The translations under genes and the position numbers were made by a program. A stretch of DNA of 64,000 nucleotides, from NCBI GenBank assembly GCA_029449245.1, contig JANATF010000001.1, positions 3,100,001-3,164,000 of the forward strand. The letters are read 5' to 3'. Shown one piece after another: positions 1 to 13,332 of the stretch. Positions within the stretch are counted from its first letter, which is position 1, and the number at the start of each line of letters is the position of its first letter. The stretch comes from Mortierella alpina. Taxonomy: Eukaryota; Mortierellomycota; Mortierellomycetes; Mortierellales; Mortierellaceae. A model generated the notes under the pieces. The model was not told where the DNA came from, searched no databases, and was given only the letters and a program-made list of their open reading frames with translations.

Positions 1-1
1 A

Positions 2-3000
2 GCAGTCGCATGCGGGGATCTCACCAAGAAGGTCAGTGTACCAGTCCAGGGAGAGATTCTTGAACTCAAGGAGACAATGAACACCATGGTGGACCAGCTC
101 CGCACGTTTGCGGCCGAAGTCACACGTGTTGCACGCGAGGTTGGAACAGAGGGTAAACTCGGTGGCCAGGCTGAGGTCAAGGGCGTGGATGGCACCTGGA
201 AAGAACTCACAGATAACGTCAACACTATGGCTGCCAACCTCACTGCCCAGGTGCGAGATATCGCCAGTGTCAGTAAGGCCGTCGCCAAGGGCGATTTGTC
301 CAAGAAGATTTCTGTCGAGGTCAAGGGTGAAATGATGGATCTCAAGCACACCATCAATATCATGGTGGACCAGCTGCAGGAGTTTGCCACTGAGGTCTCT
401 CGTGTGAGTTTGGAGGTTGGAACTGAGGGCAAACTTGGTGGTCAAGCTGTTGTCAAGGATGTCAGCGGCACATGGAAGGAACTAACGGACAATGTCAACA
501 CCATGGCCACCAACTTGACAACCCAGGTGCGATCCATTGCAGAGGTCACCACTGCTGTTGCATGCGGTGATCTAAGCAAAACCATCGACGTCGAAGCTCA
601 AGGTGAAATCTCGGAACTCAAGCTCACTGTCAACTCCATGGTCGAGCAGCTCAGGACATTTGCCGCCGAGGTCACTCGTGTCGCTCGCGAAGTCGGAACT
701 GAGGGTCGATTGGGTGGTCAGGCTGTTGTCGAGGACGTCAGCGGTACCTGGAAGGAGCTCACGGACAATGTCAACACCATGGCCGCCAACTTGACAACTC
801 AGGTCCGGTCCATTGCTGAGGTCACCACTGCTGTCGCTTGCGGTGATTTGAGTAAGACCATTGATGTTGAAGCCCAAGGAGAGATCTCGTCTTTGAAGAA
901 GACGGTCAACTCTATGGTCGAGCAGCTGAGGACATTTGCCGCCGAGGTCACTCGTGTCGCTCGCGAGGTCGGAACTGAAGGAAAGCTCGGAGGTCAGGCC
1001 CACGTCAAGGGTGTCGACGGGACATGGAAGGAGCTCACGGACAACGTCAACACCATGGCTGCCAACCTCACTGCCCAAGTCCGAGATATCGCCAATGTCA
1101 GCAAAGCCGTCGCCAAGGGCGATTTGTCCAAGAAGATTTCTGTCGAGGTCAAGGGTGAAATGATGGATCTCAAGCACACCATCAACACCATGGTCGACCA
1201 ACTGCAAGAGTTCGCCACTGAAGTCTCTCGTGTGAGTTTGGAAGTCGGAACAGAAGGAAAACTTGGTGGTCAGGCTGTTGTCAAGGATGTCAGCGGCACC
1301 TGGAAGGAACTCACAGACAATGTCAACACGATGGCCAGTAACTTGACGACCCAAGTGCGATCCATTGCGGAGGTCACTACAGCCGTTGCATGCGGTGATC
1401 TGAGCAAGACCATTGACGTCGAAGCCCAAGGAGAGATCTCGGAACTCAAAAAGACTGTCAACTCTATGGTCGAGCAGCTGAGGACATTTGCCGCCGAGGT
1501 CACTCGTGTCGCTCGTGAGGTCGGCACAGAGGGTCGCCTGGGTGGTCAAGCTGAGGTCAAGGGCGTCGACGGTACCTGGAAAGAATTGACGGATAACGTC
1601 AACACCATGGCTGCCAATCTAACGGCACAGGTGCGTGATATTGCCAGTGTCAGCAAGGCTGTCGCCAGAGGAGATCTGTCCAAGAAGATTTCTGTTGAGG
1701 TCAAGGGTGAAATGATGGATCTCAAGCACACTATCAATATCATGGTGGACCAGCTGCAGGAGTTTGCTACAGAGGTCACAAGAGTGAGTCTCGAAGTCGG
1801 AACTGAGGGCAAGCTTGGCGGCCAGGCCGTAGTCAAGGATGTCAGCGGCACTTGGAAGGAACTCACGGACAATGTCAACACCATGGCCGCAAATTTGACG
1901 ACCCAAGTACGATCTATTGCCGAGGTTACTACTGCTGTTGCTTGTGGAGACCTGAGTAAGACCATTGATGTGCAAGCTCAAGGAGAGATCTCAGAGCTCA
2001 AAAAGACGGTCAACTCCATGGTCGAGCAACTCAGGACATTTGCCGCCGAGGTCACTCGTGTCGCTCGTGAGGTCGGAACTGAGGGACGACTGGGTGGACA
2101 AGCCAAGGTCGAGGATGTTGGCGGAACCTGGAAAGAATTGACAGAAAACGTCAACACCATGGCTTCCAATCTCACAACTCAGGTTCGTGATATTGCGGAC
2201 GTCAGCAAGGCCGTGGCGAAAGGCGATTTGACCAAGAAAATCACTGTCAATGTCAAGGGTGAAATACTGGACCTCAAGAATACGATCAATTCTATGGTCG
2301 ATCAGCTCTCCACGTTTGCAGCTGAGGTCACTCGAGTCGCTCGTGAAGTCGGAACCGAAGGAAAGCTCGGTGGTCAGGCTGAGGTTGAGGAAGTCGATGG
2401 TACCTGGAAGGAGCTGACTGACAACGTCAATACCATGGCCTCCAATTTGACCTCCCAGGTGCGAGACATTGCTGATGTCAGTAAAGCCGTCGCCAAGGGT
2501 GATCTGACACAGAAGATCTCTGTCGATGCCAAAGGAGAGATTCTCGATTTGAAGAACACGATCAACATCATGGTACGTTTTTTCTATTCAATTTCAAGTG
2601 TTCGAAAAAGGGATCGTCATTGGGGTCATTTTCATTTCATCTAACTATTTCCGTCCCACTCACGTAGGTCGATCAACTGTCAACGTTCTCTGCAGAGGTC
2701 ACGCGCGTCGCTCGAGAAGTCGGAACAGAAGGAAAGCTCGGAGGACAGGCTGAGGTTGAAGACGTAGGTGGCGTATGGAAAGAATTGACCGACAACGTCA
2801 ACACCATGGCTTCCAATTTGACGACCCAGGTGCGTGATATCGCAGATGTGAGCAAGGCTGTCGCCAAGGGAGACTTGACCAAGAAGATCACGGTCAATGT
2901 CAAAGGAGAGATGATGGACCTCAAGCACACGATCAACACTATGGTGGACCAGCTGCAGGAGTTTGCTACCGAGGTCTCTCGTGTGAGTTTGGAGGTCGGC

Positions 3001-6000
3001 ACAGAGGGCAAACTAGGTGGCCAAGCTAACGTCCGCAACGTGGATGGAGTTTGGAAGGAGCTCACGGACAACGTCAACACCATGGCTAGTAACTTGACGA
3101 CTCAGGTCCGATCCATTGCTGAGGTCACCACTGCTGTCGCTTGCGGTGATTTGAGTAAGACCATTGATGTTGAAGCCCAAGGGGAGATCTCGTCTTTGAA
3201 GAAGACGGTCAACTCTATGGTCGAGCAGCTGAGAACTTTTGCCGCCGAGGTCACCCGTGTCGCTCGTGAGGTCGGTACAGAGGGCTGTCTGGGTGGTCAG
3301 GCTGTTGTCGAGGACGTCAGCGGTACCTGGAAGGAGCTCACGGACAATGTCAACACCATGGCCGCCAACTTGACAACTCAGGTCCGGTCCATTGCTGAGG
3401 TCACCACTGCTGTCGCTTGCGGTGATTTGAGTAAGACCATTGATGTTGAAGCCCAAGGAGAGATCTCGTCTTTGAAGAAGACGGTCAACTCTATGGTGGA
3501 GCAGCTGAGGACATTTGCCGCCGAGGTCACTCGTGTGGCTCGCGAGGTCGGAACTGAAGGAAAACTCGGAGGCCAGGCTCATGTCAAGGGTGTCGAAGGT
3601 GGCTGGAAGGAGCTGACAGACAATGTGAACACCATGGCTGCCAACCTCACTGCCCAGGTTCGAGATATTGCCAATGTCAGTAAGGCCGTCGCCAAGGGCG
3701 ATCTGTCCAAGAAGATTTCTGTCGAGGTCAAGGGCGAGATGATGGACCTGAAGCACACTATCAACACCATGGTCGACCAACTGCAAGAGTTCGCCACTGA
3801 AGTCTCTCGTGTGAGTTTGGAAGTCGGAACAGAAGGAAAACTTGGTGGTCAAGCTGTTGTCAAGGATGTCAGCGGTACCTGGAAGGAACTCACAGACAAT
3901 GTCAACACGATGGCCAGTAACTTGACGACCCAAGTGCGATCCATTGCCGAGGTCACTACTGCTGTCGCTTGCGGTGATCTGAGCAAGACTATCGACGTCG
4001 AAGCTCAAGGTGAAATCTCGGAACTCAAGCTCACTGTCAACTCCATGGTCGAGCAGCTCAGGACATTTGCCGCCGAGGTCACTCGTGTCGCTCGTGAGGT
4101 CGGCACTGAGGGACGACTGGGTGGACAAGCCAAGGTCGAGGATGTCAGTGGTACGTGGAAGGAGCTGACAGACAATGTCAACACGATGGCCAGTAACTTG
4201 ACGACCCAAGTGCGATCCATTGCCGAAGTCACTACTGCTGTCGCGTGCGGTGATCTGAGCAAGACCATTGACGTCGAAGCCCAAGGAGAGATCTCAGAAC
4301 TCAAGCTCACTGTCAACTCCATGGTCGAGCAGCTCAGGACATTTGCCGCCGAGGTTACCCGTGTCGCTCGCGAGGTTGGAACTGAAGGAAAGCTCGGAGG
4401 CCAGGCTCATGTCAAGGGTGTCGAAGGTGGCTGGAAGGAGCTGACAGACAATGTGAACACCATGGCTGCCAACCTCACTGCCCAGGTTCGAGATATTGCC
4501 AATGTCAGTAAGGCCGTCGCCAAGGGAGATCTGTCCAAGAAGATTTCTGTCGAGGTCAAGGGCGAGATGATGGACCTGAAGCACACTATCAACACCATGG
4601 TCGACCAACTGCAAGAGTTCGCTACTGAAGTCTCTCGTGTGAGTTTGGAAGTCGGAACAGAAGGAAAACTTGGTGGTCAGGCAGTTGTCAAGGATGTCAG
4701 CGGTACCTGGAAGGAACTCACAGACAATGTCAACACGATGGCCAGTAACTTGACGACCCAAGTGCGATCCATTGCCGAGGTCACTACTGCTGTCGCTTGC
4801 GGCGATCTGAGCAAGACCATTGACGTTGAAGCTCAAGGTGAGATCTCGGAACTCAAGCTCACTGTCAACTCCATGGTCGAGCAGCTGAGGACATTTGCCG
4901 CCGAGGTCACTCGTGTCGCCCGTGAAGTCGGAACTGAAGGTCAGTTGGGCGGACAAGCCAAGGTCGAGGATGTCAGCGGTACTTGGAAGGAACTCACAGA
5001 CAATGTCAACACGATGGCCAGTAACTTGACGACCCAAGTGCGATCCATTGCCGAAGTCACTACTGCTGTCGCGTGCGGTGATCTGAGCAAGACCATTGAC
5101 GTCGAAGCCCAAGGAGAGATCTCGGAACTCAAGCTCACTGTCAACTCCATGGTCGAGCAGCTCAGGACATTTGCCGCCGAGGTCACCCGTGTCGCCCGAG
5201 AGGTTGGAACAGAAGGCCGATTGGGCGGACAGGCCAAGGTTGAGGATGTCAGTGGCACCTGGAAGGAGCTCACGGACAACGTCAACACGATGGCTACCAA
5301 CCTGACAACCCAAGTGCGATCTATTGCTGAGGTCACGACAGCTGTCGCTTGCGGTGATCTGAGCAAGACCATTGACGTTGAAGCTCAGGGTGAGATCTCG
5401 GAGCTCAAGAAGACTGTCAATTCCATGGTCGAGCAGCTGAGGACATTTGCCGCCGAGGTCACTCGTGTCGCCCGTGAAGTTGGAACAGAAGGTCGATTGG
5501 GCGGCCAGGCTAAGGTTGAGGATGTCAGCGGCACATGGAAGGAACTCACTGATAACGTCAACACCATGGCCACCAACTTGACAACTCAGGTGCGATCCAT
5601 TGCTGAGGTCACTACTGCTGTCGCCTGTGGTGATCTGAGTAAGACCATTGATGTTGAAGCCCAAGGTGAGATCTCGGAACTCAAGAAGACTGTCAATTCC
5701 ATGGTCGAGCAGCTGAGGACTTTTGCTGCCGAAGTCACTCGTGTCGCCCGAGAGGTTGGAACCGAAGGTCGACTGGGCGGACAGGCTAAGGTTGAGGATG
5801 TCAGCGGCACATGGAAGGAACTCACTGATAACGTCAACACCATGGCCACCAACTTGACAACTCAGGTGCGATCCATTGCCGAGGTTACTACTGCTGTCGC
5901 CTGTGGTGATCTGAGTAAGACCATTGACGTCGAGGCTCAAGGAGAGATCTCGGAACTCAAAAAGACTGTCAACTCTATGGTCGAGCAGCTGAGAACTTTT

Positions 6001-7090
6001 GCTGCTGAGGTCACCCGTGTCGCTCGTGAGGTCGGCACAGAGGGTCGCCTGGGTGGTCAAGCTGAGGTCAAGGGCGTCGACGGTACCTGGAAGGAATTGA
6101 CGGATAACGTCAACACCATGGCCGCCAATCTGACGGCACAGGTGCGTGACATTGCCAGTGTCAGCAAGGCTGTTGCCAGAGGAGACCTGTCCAAGAAGAT
6201 TTCTGTTGAGGTCAAGGGCGAAATGATGGATCTCAAGCACACCATCAACATTATGGTGGACCAGCTGCAGGAGTTTGCCACTGAGGTCACGAGAGTGAGT
6301 CTTGAGGTCGGTACCGAGGGCAAACTCGGAGGCCAAGCTGTGGTGAAGGATGTCAGTGGAACTTGGAAGGAGTTGACTGACAATGTCAACACCATGGCCA
6401 GTAACTTGACAACCCAAGTGCGATCCATTGCCGAGGTCACTACAGCCGTTGCATGCGGTGACCTGAGCAAGACTATCGACGTTCAGGCTCAAGGAGAGAT
6501 CTCGGAGCTCAAACTCACTGTCAACTCTATGGTCGAGCAGCTTAGGACCTTTGCTGCCGAGGTCACTCGAGTCGCTCGTGAAGTCGGAACTGAGGGACGA
6601 CTGGGTGGACAAGCCAAGGTCGAGGATGTTGGCGGAACCTGGAAAGAATTGACAGAAAACGTGAACACCATGGCCGCGAACCTAACGACTCAGGTGCGTG
6701 ACATTGCGGACGTCAGCAAGGCTGTGGCGAAGGGCGATTTGACCAAGAAGATCACCGTGAACGTCAAGGGAGAGATTTTGGATCTCAAGAACACCATCAA
6801 CTCTATGGTCGATCAGCTGTCCATGTTTGCCAATGAAGTGACGCGTGTGGCGCGTGAGGTTGGCACGGAGGGCAAGCTTGGAGTTCAGGCCCAAGTCCAG
6901 GACGTGCGAGGAACGTGGAAGGAGATTACGTCCAACGTCAACACTATGGCCTCCAATTTGACCGCCCAGGTGCGTGCATTCGCCTCCATTTCAACTGCAG
7001 CCACGGACGGTGACTTTACGCAATTCATCACGGTCGAGGCTTCGGGAGAGATGGACTCGCTCAAGACCAAGATCAACCAGATGGTGTTTG
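2..7090 (+). repeat. Tandem coding repeat: 276-bp HAMP units, about 25 copies
   Basis: The period is 276 bp (92 codons). Units fall into subtypes by the residues after GGQA (EVKGVDG, VVKDVSG, KVEDVSG, HVKGV-D/E-G, others) and by the helix before it ([10 protein letters not shown] versus [10 protein letters not shown]). They often alternate, as expected for the canonical and divergent HAMPs of poly-HAMP arrays. A three-unit block starting near 3558 is repeated almost unchanged 828 bp downstream. One 95-bp intron (2573–2667) interrupts a unit. Confidence 0.95.
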
Positions 7091-9081
7091 ACCTTCGTGC
7101 GAGTATCCAAAACAACACGGCTGCGCGTGAAGCTGCCGAGCTTGCGAATCGCTCCAAGTCGGAGTTCCTGGCGAACATGTCGCACGAGATTAGGTAACGA
7201 TCTTTGTTGTGAGCTCATTGATCTGTGCAATGGTCGAAACTTGAGTGATGCCTTTCCATATCTAGTGCTAACAGTGCTTATTTTTATGCCACTAGGACGC
7301 CTATGAATGGCATCATTGGCATGACGAGCTTGACCTTGGAGACGGAGCTGAGCCGTCAGCAACGCGAGAATTTGATGATTGTCAGCAACCTTGCGCATTC
7401 GCTTTTGACCATTATCGACGACATTTTAGATATTTCCAAAAGTAAGCAGAGTGCTTGTTTTTGATCGGAGGTTGCCATATAAAATGTTTGATTCGCATCA
7501 CTAATACTGGCGCGTTGTATTATATGTCTGCTGGTATTAGTCGAAGCCGGAAAGATGACCATTGAGCAGGCGCCGTTTTCCCTCCGCACCCAGGCATTTG
7601 GGGTGCTCAAAACTCTTGCGGTGAAAGCCCACCAGAAGAAGCTGGATCTTATCTACAACGTTCACAACGACTTTCCGGACCAGCTGGTTGGTGATCCATT
7701 GAGGCTTCGCCAGGTCATTACCAACCTGATTGGAAACGCCATCAAGTTCACGACGGAGGGAAGCGTTGTTCTCGACTGTGTCTGTAAGAGCAAGACGGAT
7801 GTCGGGGTCGAGCTTCAATTCTGTGTCTCGGACACGGGCATCGGCATCCAAAGCGACAAGATCGAGGTGGTGTTTGACACCTTCTGCCAAGCCGACGGCT
7901 CGACCACGCGCAAGTACGGAGGCACAGGACTCGGACTTTCGATTTCGAAGCGACTTGTGACGCTGATGGGTGGTGACCTTTGGGTGAACAGTACGTTTGG
8001 AAAGGGATCCCAGTTCTTCTTCACTGTCCGGTTCAATACGGGCACCATGTCTGTGGATCAGATCAACCTTAAGACGAAGCCGTACGTTGGACGCCAGATT
8101 CTCTACTTGGGTACCATGCGCGACGAGGCCATTTCGAGCACAGTGATGAGGACGCTGGAGAAGCTGTGGTTCAAGGCCACCCATGTGACATCTCTCGAAG
8201 AAGCGGCAGCTCTGGCGCCCGCTCCTGGATCGCTCTCGACTACTCAGGAAAAGTCGATATTTGATGTGATCATTGTCGACAATGTGAAGGATATCCGCAA
8301 GATCAAGGATATTGGAGTGCTGCGGTTCCTGCCCATTGTGCTTCTTTCGATGACGACGCCGTACATCAGCATGAAGGTGTGTCAGGATCTAGGGATTGCC
8401 AGCTACTTTAACCCGCCCGTGCAGCTGCCCGATCTGATGAACGCGCTCTTGCCTGCCTTTGAGTCTGCGTCCGCTTTGCCTTCGGATGCGGAGCACGCGA
8501 TTCCGCTGCATATTCTTTTGGCTGAGGATAATGTGGTGAATCAGAAACTGGCGGTGCGAATCCTGGAGAAGTTTGGACACAAGGTTACGATTGTGTCGAA
8601 CGGCAAGGTTGCGGTGGAGTTCTACGACAGTAAGCATTTTGATCTGATCCTGATGGATGTACAGATGCCGATCATGGGAGGATTCGAGGCCACACAGGAG
8701 ATCCGCAAGCTCGAGGTGATGAAGGGCAAGAACGAGCACCTGCCGATTATTGCGCTGACAGCGCACGCCATGATAGGCGACCGAGAAAAGTGCATTGCCG
8801 CTGGCATGGTAAGCAGGCAGTTGATGTTGTTTCCTGAATGTTTGGATATCTCCTGACGACGGAGCACTGAGCTTTTTTTTTATGGTTTATTCTAGGACGA
8901 ATACATTACCAAACCACTGCGCGTGAACGAGCTGATCGCAACGATCAACAAGTTCCCGCCCAAGAACTGCCCGGACCTGGCGCAGCACGACCCGTTGTAC
9001 GAGCACCCGCATCTGCGGACGGTCCATGGCGCGCCCCTAGATACCAGCAAGGCACTTTTTCTGAGCAAGACAAAGCCTTGA
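2..9081 (+). CDS. Group III hybrid histidine kinase with giant HAMP array (5'-partial)
   Basis: This is the 3' part of a Nik1/Os-1-type hybrid sensor kinase, a cytosolic osmotic-stress sensor feeding the HOG phosphorelay in fungi (family knowledge). The frame is open from base 2. Exons: 2–2572, 2668–7193, 7296–7441, 7541–8808, 8896–9081, all with GT–AG introns and matching phase. Roughly the first 7,050 bases encode 92-residue HAMP units; I count 25 copies of the unit's G-x-L-G-G-Q-A signature (one reads G-V-Q-A) plus a partial unit at the edge. Then follow the H-box (MSHEIRTPMNG, split by intron 2), the N-box ([10 protein letters not shown]), G1 (DTGIGI), G2 (GGTGLGLS) and a receiver domain with the acidic pair (AEDN), the phosphoacceptor Asp in LMDVQMP, and an ALTAHAM segment. 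No membrane segment is visible. Group III kinases usually carry about five to nine HAMP units, so this one is exceptional. The true start lies outside the window. Confidence 0.93.
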
Positions 9082-9117
9082 ACCTATCGTGTAGATACCC
9101 TCTTTTTTTCTCATTTT

Positions 9118-9152
9118 CTCTCTCTGTCTCTGTCTCTCTCTCTCTCTCTCTC

Positions 9153-9241
<89 letters not shown>
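9118..9241. repeat. (TC)n / (CT)n microsatellite
   Basis: A nearly pure TC dinucleotide tract with a few TCTG interruptions follows the kinase stop codon. Shorter CT and CA tracts continue to about 9500. The interval 9082–9555 holds no other recognisable gene; it carries the kinase 3' end and the 5' flank of the next gene. Confidence 0.9.
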
Positions 9242-9246
<5 letters not shown>

Positions 9247-9555
9247 TCCCCACTCTCTTGTCCATTCCTTGTATCTGGTTTTTTGTGTACCATACTGATT
9301 TTCCTCCGCAAATAAAAAGATTCATTTTTGGTCTTCTGTCCAGTCGCCGCTCTTATTCTCACTCACTCCTACTGTCTTGTTACTACACGCGCTCTCGCAC
9401 CCGCTTTCCTTCTCTCTCTCTCTCACTCTGACTCTCTCTCTCTCTCTCTCATAAATACGCATACACACACTCTCTCACACTCTCACTCTTTCACTCTCTT
9501 TCCTCCCATTCTTCAGCTGGCAGACTGCTGCGCTTGTGATCAAACAGGTCAACCC

Positions 9556-12411
9556 ATGAGCATCTCGATCGACGGAGGGCCGATCGAAGGCATCTATGGC
9601 AGCCAGCTCGAACAGCGAGTGGTCTCGCAGGCCAGCGACCACGACGACGGGATCGGGCATAGGCGGCGGCACAGCGAGGGCAAGGACAGCATCCATTCTA
9701 TCCATTCTACAGCCGAGGCCAGGCTGCTCACTCCGCCATCCCCAGGACTGGCCCAATCCTCCTGGCTCGCATGGCCCTGGCGGACCCGACATGCGCACAA
9801 GGCTCACAAACCGCTCCGGAACTCGTCTTGGTCTTGGTGGCCCCCGCGACTGCTGTACAGTTCAGTCTCACCGCGGGTGTCTCGCACTTTGGGTCATACA
9901 GGATCGTTTGTAGCAGATAGGATACAACACCTCCATAGCCATGCTGTGGCCCTTTTCGCAGCATCGATCACCAACAATAAGCGACGAAAGAGCTGGTTCC
10001 TGACGCTGCTCCTCATCTCGCTCGCTTTGACAGTGTTCTCGGGAGGCTTCCTTCTCAACCAGCTGCATCACCAACGGGATCTTGCACCGCAGCCCATAGA
10101 CTCTCTCGCCGCAGAAGACGGAGCAGGGTTGAAGATTGCTGAGCCTGGCTCTTTGGATGGACCAAGGCGAGACAGGAACCGGGGCAAGAAGCACCGTGTG
10201 CCCAAGACCAAACCTGCAGGACAGACGGAAAAGGGCAAAACTATACCCGATACACCAGTGGACACTCTCAAATCCAAGGAAAATGCCACGAAAGACGAGG
10301 AGGAGGAGGAGGAGCAAAAAGTTGATATACCCACAGAGCTAGACTCGAACTCGAGTTCCGATGATACCTCGGATATAAAAAAAATAATTCAGGAGCAAGG
10401 AATGGGTGCACCCCAGGGAAACTCCAATACAACAAGCACAGGAGCGCCCGCTGCCAGGATATGTAGTCTCGAGGATGTTGCAAGTGGACGTTGGGTTTAT
10501 TCCAAGATGGAGCTTGAGTCAGGGTCCGCATTGGATATGACGTGGACAGGTTACGGCCCTAAGGGTTGTCGGTCCAACATCTGGAACGAGCGCTATCTTT
10601 TGACGCCATCACCCACGGACAATGCTACCACAGCCACCACTACGATTACCAACATCCACGGCCAGTCTTTGATGCAGCGCGACCTTGAATATGCGAGGCA
10701 GCTGAAAAGATATCATTGGCAACTGAACACAGGCGGACGCAACAGTAACAGCAAAGACTTACATGACACTGGCAAGACCGACTGCAAGCAGCCGCCAATG
10801 GACGTGATCGATCTTGTCGAAGTGTTGAAGCGGTCACCATTGGTGATGATTGGCGACAAGTTTCTGGAGCAGGAGTTTTTGACGCTAGAGTGCATGATCA
10901 TGGGAATGCAGGATCAGCTCTTGTTCAACAGTCGTCATGGTGGCGCGAATGGGCAGATACAGGAGGGGAAGCTGAAGAAGGAAGAGGAAGGAGAGGATGA
11001 CATGCTGGACTACTTGATTGAAGTGAAGCGGCCAGATGTTGTTGAGCTCAAGGTTGCTCCAGCCGTGTCCTCCAATAAGGATGCGGTGGGGTCTACCTCT
11101 GCCATGCGTCGACCTGCCATCTATCGGAAAGCCAAGCCGGGACAGATGAGGCTCGTGGACCGGGCTTCCAACACGACGCTAATCACGTTTGTTCGAAGTG
11201 ATATCCTTTGGGATTCAGACATGATGACAGGACAAGTGGCGAAGCATGCCCTGAAATCCGTCGCGGAGCTTTCGGCGCTGGATGCTGGGGGTCTCCACCC
11301 GGACTGCAAACTCGCTGGATCAATCGTTTTATGTGAACCGGCGCGTCTTGAAAGACGCGAGCGAACCTCTACCAAGGAATCGGAACCCTCGTCCTTGTGG
11401 AGGCTATGGGGAGGACTCAAAGGGGGCTCTGTCAATGCGCTGGATGTAGATGAGGATGTGGAGGATGCTCGGCATCAGCACGAGGACTCGGAAGCGGGCG
11501 AAATGGCATTTGGATCGGATCTGGAGCGCGATATGATCAACCTGGAGTGGGTGCGGATACTTGAGGACATTGTACAGGACTCGGCGGCCTATGTGGAGAA
11601 GGCCCTTGAGGGTCAGTCACAGGCCAATGCAGCAGCTGCTGCTGCAGTGGAACGAAAGCCCATGGTGTTGATCAGTAACGGGCACGTTTGGGAGTATGAT
11701 CCAGAGGACGCGATTGATGACGACCAGCGTGGGAACGGCAAGTTGTCCAAGGTTGAGCAAGACGTGAGAATGCGGACTAGCCAGGAGAAGCGGAGGAAGC
11801 AATTGAGACAACGGTACGCGATGGTGTTGTCGAATACGTTGGATTACATCAAGTCGACACACCCGGATATGCGGGTCATGGTTCAGTCAAGTGTCAAGCG
11901 AAGAAGCCCTTGCGAGTCTGGATCGGGCAGTGTGGAGGCTCAGGCTATTCGGGACATGAAGGACGAAGAGGCAGCGCTTTTCAATGCACTCACAAAGGTG
12001 AGTGATGGATGGCCAAGGGTGTTTTTGATGGTGGCGATCTTGAAAGGCAAAGCCAATGCTTTTCATTTTATTAACGTTTTTGTTTTTTTTACCTACTTTT
12101 TTTTTTTTTTTTTTTTTTTTGGTAGACGGTGGTTGCGAGGATGCAGGATCCGTTGTATTCCTTTCTAGACACCACCTTCCTTCGGTTATTCAAGGAGATG
12201 ATGCTGGACAACCATCATTGCGACAGCTTTATGATGCCTGGTAAGAAGGGGAGCAGTGCTATGAACCCATGGGGGAAAAGTAGGAACGGCTTTGGCGCGC
12301 GTCGCGCAGTTTTTACATTCACACTCACCTTCGTCATTTTCCTATTCAACAGGCCCACTAGACACCCTTGTTCACCAGCTCTACGGCGAGCTCTACCGAC
12401 TGGATCTGTAG
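9556..12411 (+). CDS. PC-esterase / TBL-like type II membrane protein, catalytic Ser apparently replaced
   Basis: Predicted 871 aa from exons 9556–11997, 12126–12240 and 12353–12411; phases match. An N-terminal cytosolic stretch with basic patches is followed by one hydrophobic segment (residues about 146–168), suggesting a Golgi type II protein. A low-complexity acidic stem leads to a region resembling the PC-esterase superfamily (TBL, CAS1 and related polysaccharide O-acetyltransferases): an SGRWV segment, a block ending G-D-K at residue 433 followed by LEQEFLTLECM, and a C-terminal D-x-x-H (DNHH, residue 842) followed by MMPGPLDTL. In the family the first block reads G-D-S and its Ser is the nucleophile; here Lys occupies that place. 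The start was chosen at 9556 because upstream frame is only pyrimidine repeat. Intron 1 contains a long T-run before its acceptor. Family placement rests on motif spacing only. Confidence 0.7.
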
Positions 12412-13055
12412 TCCATGACCGTGCTCCCCCTACATACTCACACTCAGACACACTCACACACACACCTGCATACCTACATACACACACGCATACACGCATA
12501 CGCACAACCACACGCGAAAGCTGTGCTGAGTGAGAGACAGGGTGAGAGAGGAATGGAATGAGAGGAGAGAATGTCGCGCCTGGTGATGGCTCTCCAATTG
12601 ATTTACGAGTGTTATACCTCTATACCTCGACAAAATAACGAGAGAAAAAAAAAGGGGCAGACGAGAGCAGCGAGCAGCAAGGACTGCAAGGACTGCGAAG
12701 ACTACAAAGACGGCGAGGGCAGCCACGTTGGTCACACCATGTGCGAGAGCGAGCCAAGCGAGAGAAGGGGGGCTACAGAGGCGTTCAGGTGACAGCCTGG
12801 AGTGGTTGTTGTTGTTGTTGTGTTGTGGAGGTGTGCTGGAGGAGACGAGACACAGCCAGGCACACACGCAGACCGAGCCAGCTGGACTATCCAGCAGAAT
12901 GCACCCTGTGTGTTGTCTGAGTGTGTCTGTGGGTCTGTTTGGCAACCCCTTTTGTCGCTCTCTTCCGCTTCTCACTCTCTCTCTCTCTTGTCGTTTTTGA
13001 CTCTTCATCCTGTCTCTCTTCTTCTTCCTCTTCTTGTCTCCTCTATCCCCCTTCT

Positions 13056-13099
<44 letters not shown>

Positions 13100-13332
13100 C
13101 TACTCTTTCTGCCTGCCCTTCTTGCACCTCGCTATCCTGCTCGCCTTGTGCATCTCTCTATCCTGCCCCACGACGCGGCGAACCGCTTTCCTTATTCTCT
13201 CGGACTCGAGCTTGTCCTCTGCAAGCATCCCATGCAGACAGGAGGATAGTTAGCCTCTTCTCTTCTCGTCAAACAACCGTCCACGCTGACGCTTTCCCGT
13301 CGCCTCCTTCCTCATCCTCGCGGACGGCAGAT
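12412..13332. other. Intergenic, microsatellite-rich
   Basis: No gene is supported here. The stretch contains CA-rich sequence near 12440–12510, GTT repeats near 12804, and CT-rich tracts near 12970–13095. It is the likely promoter and 5' UTR of the following gene. Open frames across it are low-complexity and were not called. Confidence 0.6.

Noticed and set aside
4294-6612. 772-codon open frame on the minus strand across the HAMP array (and shorter ones at 572–1549 and 3013–4284)
   Set aside because: It is the antisense shadow of the repeated HAMP coding sequence; periodic repeats keep stops out of this frame. No family features, start context or splice support.
9328-9555. In-frame extension upstream of the PC-esterase-like start
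   Set aside because: It translates a CT/CA microsatellite region and would add a low-complexity tail before a good type II membrane topology.
12802-13332. In-frame upstream extension of the giant Iml2/TTC39 gene
   Set aside because: It reads CT-rich repeat as Ser/Leu and has no support; the ATG at 13333 follows the pyrimidine tract.
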